From Harmonia axyridis (Eukaryota > Arthropoda > Insecta > Coleoptera > Coccinellidae), in the NCBI RefSeq assembly GCF_914767665.1, contig NC_059501.1:82124798-82188797 (forward strand): a DNA stretch of 64,000 bases, read 5' to 3'. Position 1 is the first letter of the stretch; every line of letters starts with the position of its first letter. Of the stretch, positions 1 to 11,224 are shown piece after piece. The translations under genes were made by a program, and so were the position numbers. The notes beneath the pieces were generated by a model. The model ran no database searches and was not told where the DNA came from. It saw only the letters and a program-made list of their open reading frames with translations.

Positions 1-1030
1 GAAATTCTCCATGCCAACCTCAAAACTGATAACGCACCCAGCTATCCCATCAATCCGAATAATTTCCACCCGTTGGTCCGGTAAGTATAATCGCTCATAC
101 ACTGTCCAACCCGGAACCCAAAACCATCCCCGGAATGCAACCCCCTCTCAACCCTCCCTCCCCGCCATCCGGACCCATTACACCGGAAGTCAACTGAAAT
201 ATTATCATCGAGACAATAGGAAACTTCCTGCGGCGACAATAAAACAAATTAAAAATATCACGCCCGACACCGCACCCTTGGCAAAGGGGTGAAATAGCGC
301 CACGACGCGTCGGTGCGCGCCGAATATTATTAAAAGAAATGCGATGGGGATGACCAACTAATATTTATGTCGCATTTCGCAATCTCGACGCTCCGCGACA
401 GCGTAGATGGCGCTGTTGGCCGCAGAATAAAACTAAATGTCTGTATAAATTTCGCGGACGCGCGTTTATTTCTTTTCAAGCGTAAATTGGCGTTCTTTAT
501 TATTCTTTTATGATATAAAGGGTCGTTCATTCATTTATTTCGTTTTGCTTTTTATAGATGCCGGCCGGAATGGAGCCCTGACAGCGTTTTCTGGTGGCTT
601 GGGGGGGTTGGGACACGAGTAATTTTCTCTTTTTTTGAGTTCTTCATGTGAAAATATTTACGGGGTGTGAGGGGTGGGGAGATTGGCGGTTCTGAATGCC
701 GAGTTGGCGCCTTTAAAGATGTTTTTTTCTGTGAAATGTACCAATATATGTATTTGTAGATTTACGAGCGGTTTTATTGCACTCTAACCTTATAGTTTAT
801 TGTACCCCCTATTTCAATGAACTTTAGTATCTGGTATGACTTCAAGGAGGTTCTTCCTTCACTTCTATAAGTCTAGTCCAAAGGATTTGGTGCGTTAGGT
901 AGTGCCAGGTGGTCCAGAGTTTTTCTCCTCTCTACATTGATCATTTTAGCTGAACTCATTCTCATGAGGTACTTGCTTAGGTGGCAAAGCTCTGTAAGGC
1001 ATCCAGTGAGGAAGTGTATTATATTCTTGC
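1..1030. other. Non-coding, GC-richer at its start
   Basis: The first ~560 bases are richer in G and C than most of the window and contain C-runs and CpG-containing words; the remainder is ordinary AT-rich sequence. Short open frames here have no recognisable domain and no consistent coding character. I see no RNA gene, repeat or transposon end. It may be conserved regulatory DNA, but nothing in the sequence alone proves this. Confidence 0.4.
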
Positions 1031-1950
1031 TATTCATTTATTTATCTTTCATTCACTGAATCGGGGTCGTTGCGGCTCTGTTAGACTGCGGAGAACTGCG
1101 AACAAATTGATCTTTTGCTCTCAACCCTACCTATTCATACAAATCCAGGGAGGCCGTCGATACAGTTAACGAAACTGGTGACATCCTTAGGACCTTGGTC
1201 ATTACTTCGTGAGTATCCAGAACTTACTTTCCCATGCGAGTGGTTATTAGGTCAGTCAGCCCCGGACATTTGCACGTTTTCAGCTATTTCTACCTCCTTT
1301 CCACAGCACCTGCAGATCTCATTTACTGACTTACCTATGTGATACAAAAGAACCATTATATAAAGATCAGCTCGTGATAACTTCAGGAGCTTTCTTGTAC
1401 GAGTCGGTTTCTTTGCCTAAGCATGGATGTATCCACAGAGTTTTCTATATTCCTACTCTCATTGTTGGACCTTTGCATTATATTGGTCTTTTCCAAGCCC
1501 ACAGAAGGGCTCAGGATCAACAGGAGTTAACCTTGATGCCCTTTTGGCGAGTTCATCAGCTTTTTCGCACAATGCACCGGTACCCTTAGTAGAGTTACTT
1601 TATTACCTCTGGCCAGTTGCTTAATGGTGTTATGGCACTCTCACTTCAATAGAGACCCCTGGCTATATGATTCCAGGAACCTCATCATAGCCTGGCTCTC
1701 CGAAGTGATGTAAATACGCGTCCCATGGAGGTTTCTTTTGAGACACTCCTAGGTGCAAGCAACAACAGCTAGTGTCTCGGTTTGCAAGATAGAAGGCTCA
1801 CTTCCCAGAGATCTAGAGTTCCTTGTTGTAGGTTCATATTGTCAATACCTGTTCATATTGTCAATACCTGTGCCTCTTTCTAAATTTGATCCAACTATAC
1901 CATCTGTAGGACTTTTTGTCCAAGCGATTTTCGAATTTCATCCCACTGAT
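1030..1950 (-). pseudogene. LINE 3' fragment (RNase H and tail), copy 1
   Basis: Read on the minus strand, this stretch gives broken frames that match piece by piece the plus-strand element at 60.7-61.8 kb: the RNase H segment GSEPSILQTETLAV, then the ITSES segment, EKADELAKRASR near 1530-1560, PFCGLGKDQYNA, and the tail IGKSVNEICRCCGKE. RNase H of the I/Loa-type LINEs cuts the RNA strand of the RNA-DNA hybrid during retrotransposition. Stops and frameshifts occur throughout, and the tail has lost the LLTGHYRYKHHLYR part kept by the other copy. The reverse transcriptase and ORF1 are absent, so it is a 5'-truncated dead insertion. The clade assignment is inference; that the two fragments are one family is visible directly. 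Confidence 0.7.
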
Positions 1951-4800
1951 AAATCGAATCGAATATAGTTGGCATCACATCCGAGGGTTTGGCCAAGAGG
2001 TTTGAATATAATTGATCCAATATACTCATATGTCCAATCCAGTTTCCAGACGGAGATTCCCATTGCGGGATATTCTTGTAATCATTCTTGCTAAGATCCA
2101 GTATTAAAGTTCCAGAGAAACTTTTTGGAATAATCCAATCCAGGAAGATTCCGCCAGTGTTTCTCTGTCGTTTGTCGTTTGTTTTCCTTATCCTGAAACT
2201 CTTTGTTGCAGGTACATTTACCTAATCTTCAGAAAGATTCTGGACCAATGGAGTTTTTTTTCCTTTTTCAGCAGAAGTATTAGCTTTTTCATTTCCTTGA
2301 ATTCCTGAGCGACAAAGAACACTTTTGTTGATATTTAAGAATATTCTAAAATACCTACGTGGTTTGTTAAAACCAGAAAATGATAAAAATGAGCTGACTC
2401 TAATTAAAGAAGTATTCATTATGCAAACACTCGAAGATCTACAGAATAAATAAGGTACGTTTAGCGTTTGACAATTTCAAAAGTTGTCTAGATTATTAAT
2501 GTGAAGTTTATTTATCAGATGGCCTTAATAATTGGTCTTTCTGAAGCTTGTAGAGCTGACATTCTTGACCAAAACAAGTTTTATGCTCCTCATATTCTCA
2601 CTACCAATATAATATAATATTAACAATATCTGGATAACATCGTGTAACCACGCAGTTTCGAACTTATTTCAAGTTTCTCTTCAGACACTCAGGCATTCGA
2701 TGTCAAGAATTGTATATTTGCTGAAACTCACCACCCACATTTCGTGACTTTTAAATAACTTCCATACCCAATTCAGCATCAAACCGACTTACTTCCACCT
2801 CAACAATATCCCCTCGCGCCCACTCCTAAAAACGAACCCCCTCCATCCCTCCACCCCCTCACGCAGAAAAACAATTGCTTATTATTCAGCACTCGCGAAT
2901 TCCCTAAAATTATCTCTAGCGAAGCCCCCTCCTTCCAGGCTACCACCCCACCCGTCCCCCTATTGACTACGCCCCTCCTCCCTCCCCCTCTCTCAGTCAT
3001 TCAAGGAGTTTTCGTTCGTCTCGTCCGAGAGTTTATTCGTTCTCTCAGGTAGACATGACTAATTTGGATCGGCACACAGCTGAATGCTAAACGGACTACG
3101 TCCCGTTGAAACAAGTGACGCTCCAGAGACCATGGCCCTCTACGACCCGTCGAGATCCGTTGGTTACATTGCTACGCAGGGATTCGGGTCGTGATGTGCA
3201 AGCTAAGACGGGACGGGGTTCTGCTGATTGTGTTTCTGTTTGGTCTGGAAGAGGGGTGTCTCGTCGAACGTTGTTTTTTAAGGTTGGAGGGGTCGGTGTC
3301 GGAAGAGAGGGAATGAAAAGTGTATTCTTAATTGAGTTATTAGTGATATTTTTGGAAGAACTATTGTCAGCTTCCTGAATCAGACACGAAATTATGATTT
3401 CAATTTATAGTAATCCGTTATAATATTCCGAAATATTATTAAGATTGATGGACTTGAAATGAAAAATTTCGTAATAATACCAGTCATTGCCTGAGCTCAA
3501 GCGACGAAGCACTCATTTGTTTGAGGTGTTCGTTCGATTTCCACTGTAACTTGAATTATGTAAAAGATAATGATCTACCAAAATTAAAAGACATGAATGA
3601 AAATCACAATGAACTATATCAATTCAACTTCACTGAAAAAACCATTTTCTCTTCAATTTTGTTTATCCGAAGAAAAATGTTGGATACAGAGCTGAGAAAT
3701 CGAAGGCATATATTTTCTGTTGTGAATCTTATGAGATTTATTAAGGTTTGAGAACTCTCGGAAACGAGCACGATGTTTACTACATGTAACACTTGTTAGA
3801 CTATCGAGAATATTCCATTATAAAAACCACCGAAATTTCTGGAATCCACGAATTATTTTCTAGGATAAACTGCTAAAACTTTTTATGGAACAAGGGGTGA
3901 TACTGAATAAGAAGTTAGATGCTGAGGGTGTGGCACAGATAGAGAGGAAACAAGGAAATCAGGGTAGAATGAGACGAGGGGATACTTAACGGTCAGTCAA
4001 AAGTTAAGAGTTAGACTTTGTAAATAGATGTGTCTATAATTAAAAGGTGTTCATCCTCAAGCAAAGACAACCAGAAGAAAACGATTGGCCAGGTTATCAT
4101 ATTATACCCTAGCCAATCGATAAACTAAGCCTAATTAAAAGGACCTACATACATGAGAACCACTGTGACTTGTCTGTGACTTCTGGAAAAATGAAAATCT
4201 TAATAGGCTTTCAGCTGGCTATCTGGTAGCCTCTTGGAAGATAGCACCTGCCTCTAGATTCAGCTGTGCTGGTACCCTCGTGTTTAAGAAAAGGAATAGT
4301 TCCAGTTGAAGTTATAGTAACCAGACTCTTTATGCCACAATATTGTTTGACCAACGTTTCGGAAACACAAGGTTTTCAACAGAATTCAGATAACTATCTA
4401 TTCTCACTACTTTTCCCATTGCAGCATAACCCTATCACCAAATATATTTCACAATACGTCTACTTGGACTTGCTTTATCTTTTACTCTGAGAATGGTAAA
4501 CACTGGTGTTAAAGGGTGTTGGGTCAACCTTTTTTTCTTTTTTACATTTGCATACCTAATACTTTCCACTTGAATATTACATCAGTTACGATCTTTGGAA
4601 TACAGCAAGTCTAGTTTTCGAATGGACTGCTAGTTCGGTTTCATCACTATGATTATTCTCTTTGGGTTCAAAGTGTTCCTCATTAGAACATCACATGACA
4701 TTTGTCCTACATACACTTCATTGCAATATGAATAATTAATTCTCAATACCAAATTTCCTGGAGCTTCATTGAACATTTGTGTAATTTCCATGGAATTGTA
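1951..4800. other. Non-coding, no recognised feature
   Basis: Mostly AT-rich unique sequence. A pyrimidine-rich, C-rich block lies at about 2775-2995 and a G-richer block at about 3100-3310; both give chance open frames of low complexity composition (proline, arginine, glycine) without domain signatures. No transposon end, RNA gene or exon was recognised. Confidence 0.4.
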
Positions 4801-4809
4801 GTGACTCTG

Positions 4810-5527
4810 CATGCCCGAGAGGTGGCGTTTCTGCCTTCCCGTTCATAAAGAATCCCCGAATTTGTGCAGAGTAACCTCTTCACGATGTTTTTTCTTTCTT
4901 TCCAAGCGGCGCGGATCCCCAGTAGTGCAGTGGGTATCAAAGGAAACTACTTTGGTATAAGGGACTTTGTCGGTTTTTTTGCTTCCCACCTTTCGGTTTT
5001 AGCTCTTTTGTCTTTCGCTCTTAGCTACCTACTATCTAGTTCATCAACCCTTCGCGTCAATTTCCAGTTTCTAAATTTGCGAGTCCAGTATTACTTCATT
5101 TGCCCACTCATTAGCCTTCTGTATGTCTGTGTCATTTTTTTTTCTTCCATCCTTCCTCAATTGAACCATTAGGTCTCCATATTTTTTTTCTATATTTTCT
5201 CTTGCTGTTTGTCTGAAATCAAATGTACAATGTTGTCTTATATGTGTAGCGTCCTCTTCCTCGTTTCTGTCACAACCACCTTTTCCCGTTGTCTCCTTCA
5301 ACTTGAACCTTTTCTTGTATGACTCCATGTTTCCATGACCCGTCATCAACTGCGATGCCTTGAAGTTGAGCTGTATTATCTCGTTGCCCACTTGTCTGCA
5401 GTGTTCGTACAGTTCTCTTCCTTTACTTCCATTATCCCAACTCCTTTGCCACCTCTCCATTAACCTCCCATAATTTTCCGCCCTCATCTGCTGTCTCGTT
5501 TTATACGTGTATTGTCTGTTCTCTTCA
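4810..5527 (-). pseudogene. R1-like LINE C-terminal fragment with 3' UTR
   Basis: The minus strand between about 5527 and 5071 is open for some 150 codons and reads like the C-terminal end of R1-clade LINE reverse transcriptase: RWQRSWDNGSKGRELYEH, then LNFKASQLMTGHGNMESYKK, RFKL, and a Cys/His cluster around EEEDATHIRQHC followed by RQTARENIEKKYGDL. In R1 elements this region follows the reverse transcriptase domain and includes a CCHC-type zinc knuckle. Here the usual first Cys pair is reduced. After the stop near 5071 the sequence continues as a likely 3' UTR to about 4810. The element is truncated at its 5' side, exactly where the hammerhead repeat starts, so endonuclease and most of the RT are missing. 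Confidence 0.7.
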
Positions 5528-5668
5528 CGATGTTGTGAGAGGGTGTATCTTGGGCAGAGGTAGCTGAATAGCACAACTGATGAGTGCACCAGCGATCACG
5601 GGACGAAACACCAAAACCCCTGGGAGATGGCGCACCTCGTAACTTGGCTCGGAAACAACTCGCCAAAC
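5521..5668 (+). repeat. 145-bp hammerhead-carrying repeat, copy 1
   Basis: This block is the same dispersed repeat as 22984-23124. Shared words in order are CTCT..ACGATG, TGTGAGAGGGTGT, the ribozyme core, CACCAGCGATC, CGGGA, TGGG(G)AG, and a conserved end TTGGCTCGrGAAC..CTCGC.AAAC. It contains no reading frame of its own and no obvious poly-A tail or terminal inverted repeat. It abuts the truncated 5' end of the R1-like LINE. Its size and self-cleaving RNA suggest a small non-autonomous element such as a retrozyme or a satellite-type repeat; which of these cannot be told from two copies. Confidence 0.75.
5542..5612 (+). ncRNA. Hammerhead ribozyme, type III, copy 1 (impaired)
   Basis: The invariant core box CTGATGA lies at 5577-5583 and the second core box GAAA at 5605-5608. 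Stem III pairs 5542-5546 (GGTGT) with 5608-5612 (ACACC), five perfect pairs. Stem II pairs GTGC 5584-5587 with GGAC 5601-5604, one mismatch. Stem I pairs TTGGGC 5550-5555 with GCACAA 5571-5576, one mismatch. Loop I bases 5559-5566 can pair with loop II bases 5590-5597 (seven of eight, one a wobble). Compared with copy 2 there is a two-base insertion at the cleavage site (GTGTATC instead of GTGTC), which should disturb cleavage. Order of parts fits type III topology, open at stem III. Confidence 0.75.
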
Positions 5669-6172
5669 TTTTTTTGAAAAAAAAATTATGTTTAGTTTTT
5701 TGAAAATATTTCAATTTTTTCAATCATTTTTTTTTGTAAAATTTTTATATAGTTTCAGGTCAAACTCCTCTCAGGAACCCCTCCAGAACTGCCTCTAACC
5801 CCCTCAAAGGCGAAACGAGTTCAACAAGCCGTCCCGACCTTCCCCTACCCGAGTGTAAGGGATATGTTGATTTAACATGTTGACATTTGTATCTCTCGCC
5901 GGCATTTTTAGCGGTCGGCTGATCGCGGCGGCCCTGACAAATCACCGTGGAAACGAACGCGAAATGGCCGCAATAATTCTTCGGGCTCATACAGGGCCCT
6001 TATCTCGTTCACCTGTTTCGAAACACTGATTTCGGCTTTGTCTCGGATCCGTTCGGATATTTTATGCCCGCTTCAAGGGATACGCGCTATATTTCATTTT
6101 ACGTCTCGTTGGACGGACGGAATGGGAGGGGGTTGGATGACGTTTTGGAACTGGGAATTAGGTTTTTCAAAA
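5669..6172. other. Non-coding, includes a GC-rich block
   Basis: AT-rich poly-T sequence to 5755, then a GC-rich unique block at about 5760-6120. A minus-strand open frame inside that block shows no domain and looks like chance. No RNA gene or transposon end was seen before the Tc1 element begins. Confidence 0.4.
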
Positions 6173-6174
6173 TA

Positions 6175-7485
6175 TACCAACTGACAAAGAAACTGGAACA
6201 CCCAGAAGGAGCTGCTTAAATTTTAATTTTTTTTTTTGGTGGAACATAGATAGTATAGCAAGGAGTAAATGATTGAATTTGTAGAAAAAAATCGTTAAGG
6301 TTTTTTCATGTGAACAATTTTTGTTACTCGAATATTTTAGTTATTTCTTGAAAATTTTTTAAATTTTACAACAAACCAGCTGTTCGAGGAGATCCAAAGT
6401 CGATGTTCAGTTGTTGTTGAAATGCCTAGAGCACGTGTACGCGGTATTTATCGCCAGCTGAGTGAATTTGACAGAGGTCGAATTATTGGTCTAGGGAAGG
6501 CAAGAATGTCATTTCGATCAATCGCTAACTGTACTGACAGAAATCCAACTACTCTTATGACATGTTGTCAAGCGTGGTTTGCTAATGCCCAAAATCGAAG
6601 AAGAGTAGGCATCGGACGTCGAAGGGGCACAAATGAAGTTCAAGATCGTCGTCTAACACTGATGGCTAATTACAGACCGATCTGTGACAACTCGATCTTT
6701 GACTGATGAGTCGTTAGGAGCACAAGGCCATCCTCTAACTGTCCGAATGGTTTACCGCCGGATAAGGTGTTTTGGAATGCAGTATTATCGACCCCATCTT
6801 ATGTTACTTCTGACGGTTGCTCATCGCCTTCAACGATTACAGTGGTGCAGAGAACGTCAACATTGAGTGCACATGATGGCCGAAGAAGGGTTTGACGACG
6901 TTAGGGAGAAAGACGTGAACCTCAGTTTGATGTTCATCGTCATATACACCGAATAGTAGGCGTTATAGTATTAGGTACTATTGCACATGCAAGTAGATCA
7001 CCTTAAGCCTTTATTCGAGGTTACATGACAGTGCTGCGTTACATTAAAGAAATAGTGGAGTCATATGTTCTCCCTTACCTTAACCGGCTAGAGAATCCAA
7101 TATTTCAGCAAGATAATGCCCGACCTCATGTTGCCAGAGTTAGTTTAAACTTTTTCGAAGCGACTCATGTGAATTTTTTGCCATTGCCACCCAGATCCCC
7201 TGATCTTTCGCCCATAGAGCATGTTTGGGACATCATGGGTAGAAGGCTTGGAAATTTACCCCAGCTCCCACGGACTTTGGCGGGTCTGAGACATGAAGTA
7301 CAGGTAGCCTGGGATAGTATTCCTTAAGAAGAAAGAGACCATCTTTTTGCATCAATACCAAAACGTATAGGGGAGTGTACAGATAATCGCGGTGGACTAA
7401 CACATTATCAACAAATTTATTTTTTGCTGGACTACAGAAATATAAAAAACAGAAAACAAGGATGTTTCCACAGTTTATTAATGGT
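6175..7485 (+). mobile_element. Tc1-like (DD34E) DNA transposon, degenerate
   Basis: The left end starts at a TA with ACCAACTGACAAAGAAACTG followed by GAACACCC, a Tc1-type terminal repeat. A partial inverted counterpart (GGATGTTTCCACAGTTT) is seen near 7460-7477, so the right terminus is decayed or truncated. Between them lie the remains of one transposase gene in three frames. About 1.3 kb in total is near the usual Tc1 size of about 1.6 kb, so several hundred bases have been lost. Confidence 0.75.
6422..7327 (+). pseudogene. Tc1-type transposase pseudogene (DD34E)
   Basis: The N-terminal paired-type helix-turn-helix is visible from 6422 (QLSEFDRGRIIGLGKARMSF, then RSIANCTDRNPTT), followed by a frameshift near 6690 into LGAQGHPLTVRMVYRRIRCFG. 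The catalytic C-terminal part reopens at 7025: FQQDNARPHVAR carries the second Asp and RSPDLSPIEHVWD the Glu, with 34 residues between them, the DD34E signature of Tc1. The segment with the first catalytic Asp is lost in decayed sequence around 6870-7020. Transposase would bind the TIRs and cut and paste the element at TA sites. With at least two frameshifts and several stops, it cannot be functional. Confidence 0.8.
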
Positions 7486-7817
7486 CCTAAAGAACTTGCC
7501 AATAAACATTCTAATCGACATCTCTGGAAGTTTCATATTGGCCTATGTATAGGCCTATTATTATCCTTTCTGCGAAATTTTTGGGATAGTAGTATGTCTA
7601 CAGTTGTTCGATTGTAGTTGGATATGTATAAAAACAAAATAATTTTATGTGAGAGGTGCCTATATCCTAATCCACTCAATAACAACCACAAGGGAAATGA
7701 AAAAATAAGGGACTTCCAGGAGGTGGTGAGATGAGTAAGAAACCAGCGAAGGAAATAGAGACACCACAGAATTTTAGATTGGCAAAGGTGCCATAAAAAC
7801 ATGAAACAAAATAACAT

Positions 7818-8037
7818 ACGTTCATTTAAATTCCTTGTCAAGAGTGCTGTGGAGAAATTAAAGTTGATTTTCTGTGATTACAAGTAGCGCTTATCTTGTA
7901 CCATATATGTATAGTTCCCATATTTGAAGTATGTAAACAACTGTTATTGATATGGTTGAAGCTTAGCCTAGTCGTAATAACAAGAAATCAATTATAATTT
8001 CTCCACAGCACTCTCGACCACGAATTTAAATGAACGT
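7818..8037. mobile_element. Small MITE with ~40-bp terminal inverted repeats
   Basis: The left arm ACGTTCATTTAAATTC...GAGTGCTGTGGAGAAATTA (7818-7861) recurs in inverted form at 7989-8037 with few differences. The 220-bp unit has no coding capacity, and both flanks show an ATAAC-like word that could be a target duplication. The superfamily is not determined. Confidence 0.6.
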
Positions 8038-8925
8038 TCGTTATATCCAGAACACCAGAATGATCACTTACGAGATGGTATGAAAGCTGATTTTCATCAT
8101 CTTCATCATGTAGCTTGGAAAGCATTGATGTGAACATAGGACTAAATCCAAACGTACGATGAAGAAGAATAAGATATGTCATATATCACTTTGTCATCAT
8201 GATATTGACGATTTTCAATCGTTACTTTCAGTACACTTCATCCGACATATTGTTTCATTAAAAAACCCCTACAAAATTTAAAATCAATCAGGATTGATAC
8301 TTAAACTGCAATTTTGTGTCTTATTATTCACTCCATGCTAAACCACTCCTCTTGAATGTTTTCAGCTCTCACGACTGAATTCCCAACTAAATTTCACGAA
8401 CAGAATGACGCGAAGTAGACGCAGTAAATCTAGATAACCATATTAACTGATATTTCGGTCATCAAAGAAGTTTTATATGACCCTAGCTGTACCACTCCAC
8501 TTGTCCTGATTATTCCCTTCGTAACAGGACGCAGGAAGCATTGCCAGCAACTAAAGTGCTTCGCATAGTGAAGTAGAGATGGAAGACATTGTGTTTATAT
8601 ATGAAATTAGTTTCATTTAGGGCTGGGCTGCACGTTCTCGGAGTGTGTTCGTCTTCATTTGCCGACTTTTAACCGAACCCCTTTCGAGTATGTTGGAGTG
8701 TAAAATGGAGGTAAAGGGATAATACACTGAAAGGATTTTCATACGCATTGTTCTCTATCCTTAATGTCATTTTGAAGCTTTGTCAATTTGGAAGTTGAAA
8801 TAAGTTGAGAAAATAGCAAAAATAGCTATTATCACCACTGGAACGATATGAATAGTTTATTAATATTCAATATTTTCTGTGTTGTAATCGATTATAATAG
8901 CGTATCTAGTATTTTATGGCTAACA
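8038..8925. other. Non-coding, no recognised feature
   Basis: Ordinary AT-rich sequence without a domain-bearing frame, repeat or RNA gene that I can recognise. Confidence 0.4.
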
Positions 8926-8954
8926 GACAAATTATCAATTCCAGGAAAAGTACA

Positions 8955-9027
8955 TCCTCGAGCGGGACTCGAACTCGCAACCTCCGAATCACTAGTCCAG
9001 CGTTCTCATCAACTGAGCTACCGCGGA
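8955..9027 (-). repeat. tRNA-derived repeat or pseudo-tRNA, copy 1
   Basis: Seventy-three bases on the minus strand have tRNA proportions. The acceptor strands TCCGCGG and TCGAGGA pair at six of seven positions. The D-arm starts TAGCTCAGT. The anticodon stem CTGGA/TTCGG encloses loop CTAGTGA, giving anticodon AGT (Thr). The T-arm GTTCGAGTC is a good B box. The D-stem (GCTC with GAAC) and T-stem each carry a mismatch, and a second diverged relative lies at 18744-18815, so a SINE or pseudogene is more likely than a working tRNA. It sits between imperfect inverted repeats (GACAAATTATCAATTCC at ~8929 and its partner at ~9037-9062). Confidence 0.6.
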
Positions 9028-9069
9028 AGTTCTATTTCCCGAATTGAAAAATTGTCAATTAGTTGTCAA

Positions 9070-9500
9070 ATATTATATTATTATAAATAATTTCAGATAT
9101 TAAACTATTTTTCTAGTTGTAATCGATGTTTTTCTCATTGAAATGGTATTATTCTTAGAATGAAATGTCAATATTCATTCTGGTCGAGTATAGACTATGA
9201 TTTCTCTATGACAGTTGATTTAAATAATTTAAAAACACGTTTATCCTTATTGAGTGACAACAATAGAATCTCAAATACATAACCCAAACTTCAAAACCTA
9301 TTTTTGGATTCTACTTTAAACTACTCTGAAGTAAGTGAATCTACGGATGTCTTTCGAATTGTTGTCTTTTACTGAAATGATATCCTTTATGGCGCTTCTT
9401 TGTTGATGGGATTGGGATTTTGATTCAAAAATTTAGTTTAAGGTTCGTTATTATTCTTTTCATCGAAATTTGTAATAGTGTTTCCGATTTATGTAATATG
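9070..9500. other. Non-coding, no recognised feature
   Basis: AT-rich sequence with no supported feature. Confidence 0.4.
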
Positions 9501-9501
9501 T

Positions 9502-10045
9502 TTACATACAAACGCCGTTCCACATCTCCCGGCTTCAATTCGTACGGCACTCAATTTCCTTGTTTCTGAATTATTTCCATGACTTTCAGGCGTTTTGAAA
9601 TGTCTTATTGCGTCACTCTCAATGATATTGCTAAATCTTGTTGTGTTTGACACGAGTCTTGTTCAAGTAATGGCTCCAATTCTGCATCTTCGGAAACCTT
9701 CTCTCTTCCAACGCCATGCGTGTCTTCGACGTCAAAATTACCGTTCTTGGAGCGTTGAAACCACTCTCGGACGTTCCTTCACTAATAACGGCCTCAAAAT
9801 AGGTGTTTGAGAGCATTCATTGAGCCTCAGCCACAGATTCCTTCATATTAGAAAATAATATTAAAACCTTCCGCAAATAACGAGAATTTGGCTCGTAAGC
9901 TGACATGTTTAATCGGGAATAACTTTATGATGCAGACACAAATCGACTAATATTTCGATGGCGTTATGTTAACAAATAACTAAGCTTATTGTATGACATC
10001 TTCTATATATTTCGATTTACCGCCACAGTCATCTATTGCAAAGCA
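9502..10045 (-). mobile_element. Mariner-like element, 5' half, copy 1
   Basis: On the minus strand this reads from a mariner 5' leader (ATAGATGACTGTGGCGGTAA near 10030, then GTCATACAATAAGCTTAG) into the transposase N-terminus: MSAYEPNSRYLRKVLI, MLSNTYFEAVISEGT, and at its end IIQKQGN.VPYELKPGDVERRL. The same leader and protein segment recur on the plus strand at 40908-41545. This part of mariner transposase is the helix-turn-helix that binds the terminal repeats. Stops and frameshifts are present and the catalytic half is missing, so it is a dead fragment. Confidence 0.75.
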
Positions 10046-11220
10046 ATGAAAAAGAAGTTGTACACCTAATAATAATACTGATTGAGTTACTCTTTTGGTT
10101 GTTTTGGTTGATATGAATATTTGAATGATGTTACACAACACAAGCTTAGCTTAGGTGTCGGAATTAATTTAATTCAATTGGAATTGGAAATGATTTCGAA
10201 TTTGTATTGCTTTTAATTACAATCTGTATGTACTTTTCAAACAGATCATAAAATACCAGTGACTCCTCTAACACCATTTCGGACAAGTCTTCAAAATTCT
10301 TGATTCAGAAAAAATAATATCAACGAAGTTCCTTGTTGATGAATATGAAAAATATCGATGAAACTCTGACGTGTGTGTTCCCTTTAGCCGTGAAGAAATG
10401 GACAACATAAAAATCCCACTCGACTCGAAAGCACCGGATGAAGCACGTCGGTCATAATAATTCTTCCGGGAGCCCATCTGTTTAAATATAAAACTCTAGA
10501 AATTTGTTCAGGGCGTTCAGCGTTTTTCTACGAGCTTCGGATTCTTCTCTGCAACCGAACGTGGGATATTTGTCAAACTTCTTCGAGACGTTGGAATTTG
10601 CATGAGAGGGAAATATTCCTTGTGAAGGCGATAAAAAAGTAATTTCCGGACTAGGATGGACATCGAAAACAGAAAATCCATCTGGGGTATTGAATTTGTG
10701 ATGTTCAGTGGCATGCTGTGATGTGTTTCTGTCGGGATATGTTATGCCATATTTGGGTGGAGGGGTGCAAAGGGTTTCCGTTACTTTATTGTCCACACTT
10801 TTTCGAATATTTTACCGTCTGAATGTATCTGTTCAGGAAAATCGGAGGTTTTGCGAAGGTGTTGCTTCTAAGTAGGTTTTCTTAGGGCCGGTTTTTCCAC
10901 ATGCCAATAAATAAAATCATACGAATGTGAAAAAACCTACCCTTGATATTACCATCTTCGGATGTGATGGTAGAAATCAAGCAAGCACTTGCCTTTTTAA
11001 ACCTTTTTCTGTTGGCTGTATGATCAGGCTTTCTTTTTCTTTAGAATCAGGCTTTCCTCTAGAGAACTGAAAATTAAATATAATCAATTCTTTTCAAATA
11101 ACATATCAGAATTTACAGGAAGAAATGATAATCAAACTTTTACAGATTTTTCCAGTAAGAGATTTCATTTCAAAAAGCCCGCTCTCTGGGCAGCTGTCAA
11201 TACGAAAATGGTACGATTCA
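10046..11220. other. Non-coding, no recognised feature
   Basis: AT-rich sequence with somewhat higher GC near 10500-10800. A 104-codon minus-strand open frame at 10482-10796 overlaps another in a second frame and has no recognisable domain; I do not support it as a gene. Confidence 0.35.
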
Positions 11221-11224
11221 CATT

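Noticed and set aside
6702..6720. CTGATGAGTCG as another hammerhead core
   Set aside because: No GAAA box or pairing stems follow; the bases belong to the Tc1 transposase remnant.
8955..9027. Functional tRNA-Thr(AGT) gene
   Set aside because: Mismatches in D-, T- and acceptor stems and a second diverged relative favour a pseudo-tRNA or SINE.
10482..10796. 104-codon minus-strand frame
   Set aside because: Overlaps another open frame, with no domain or relative.
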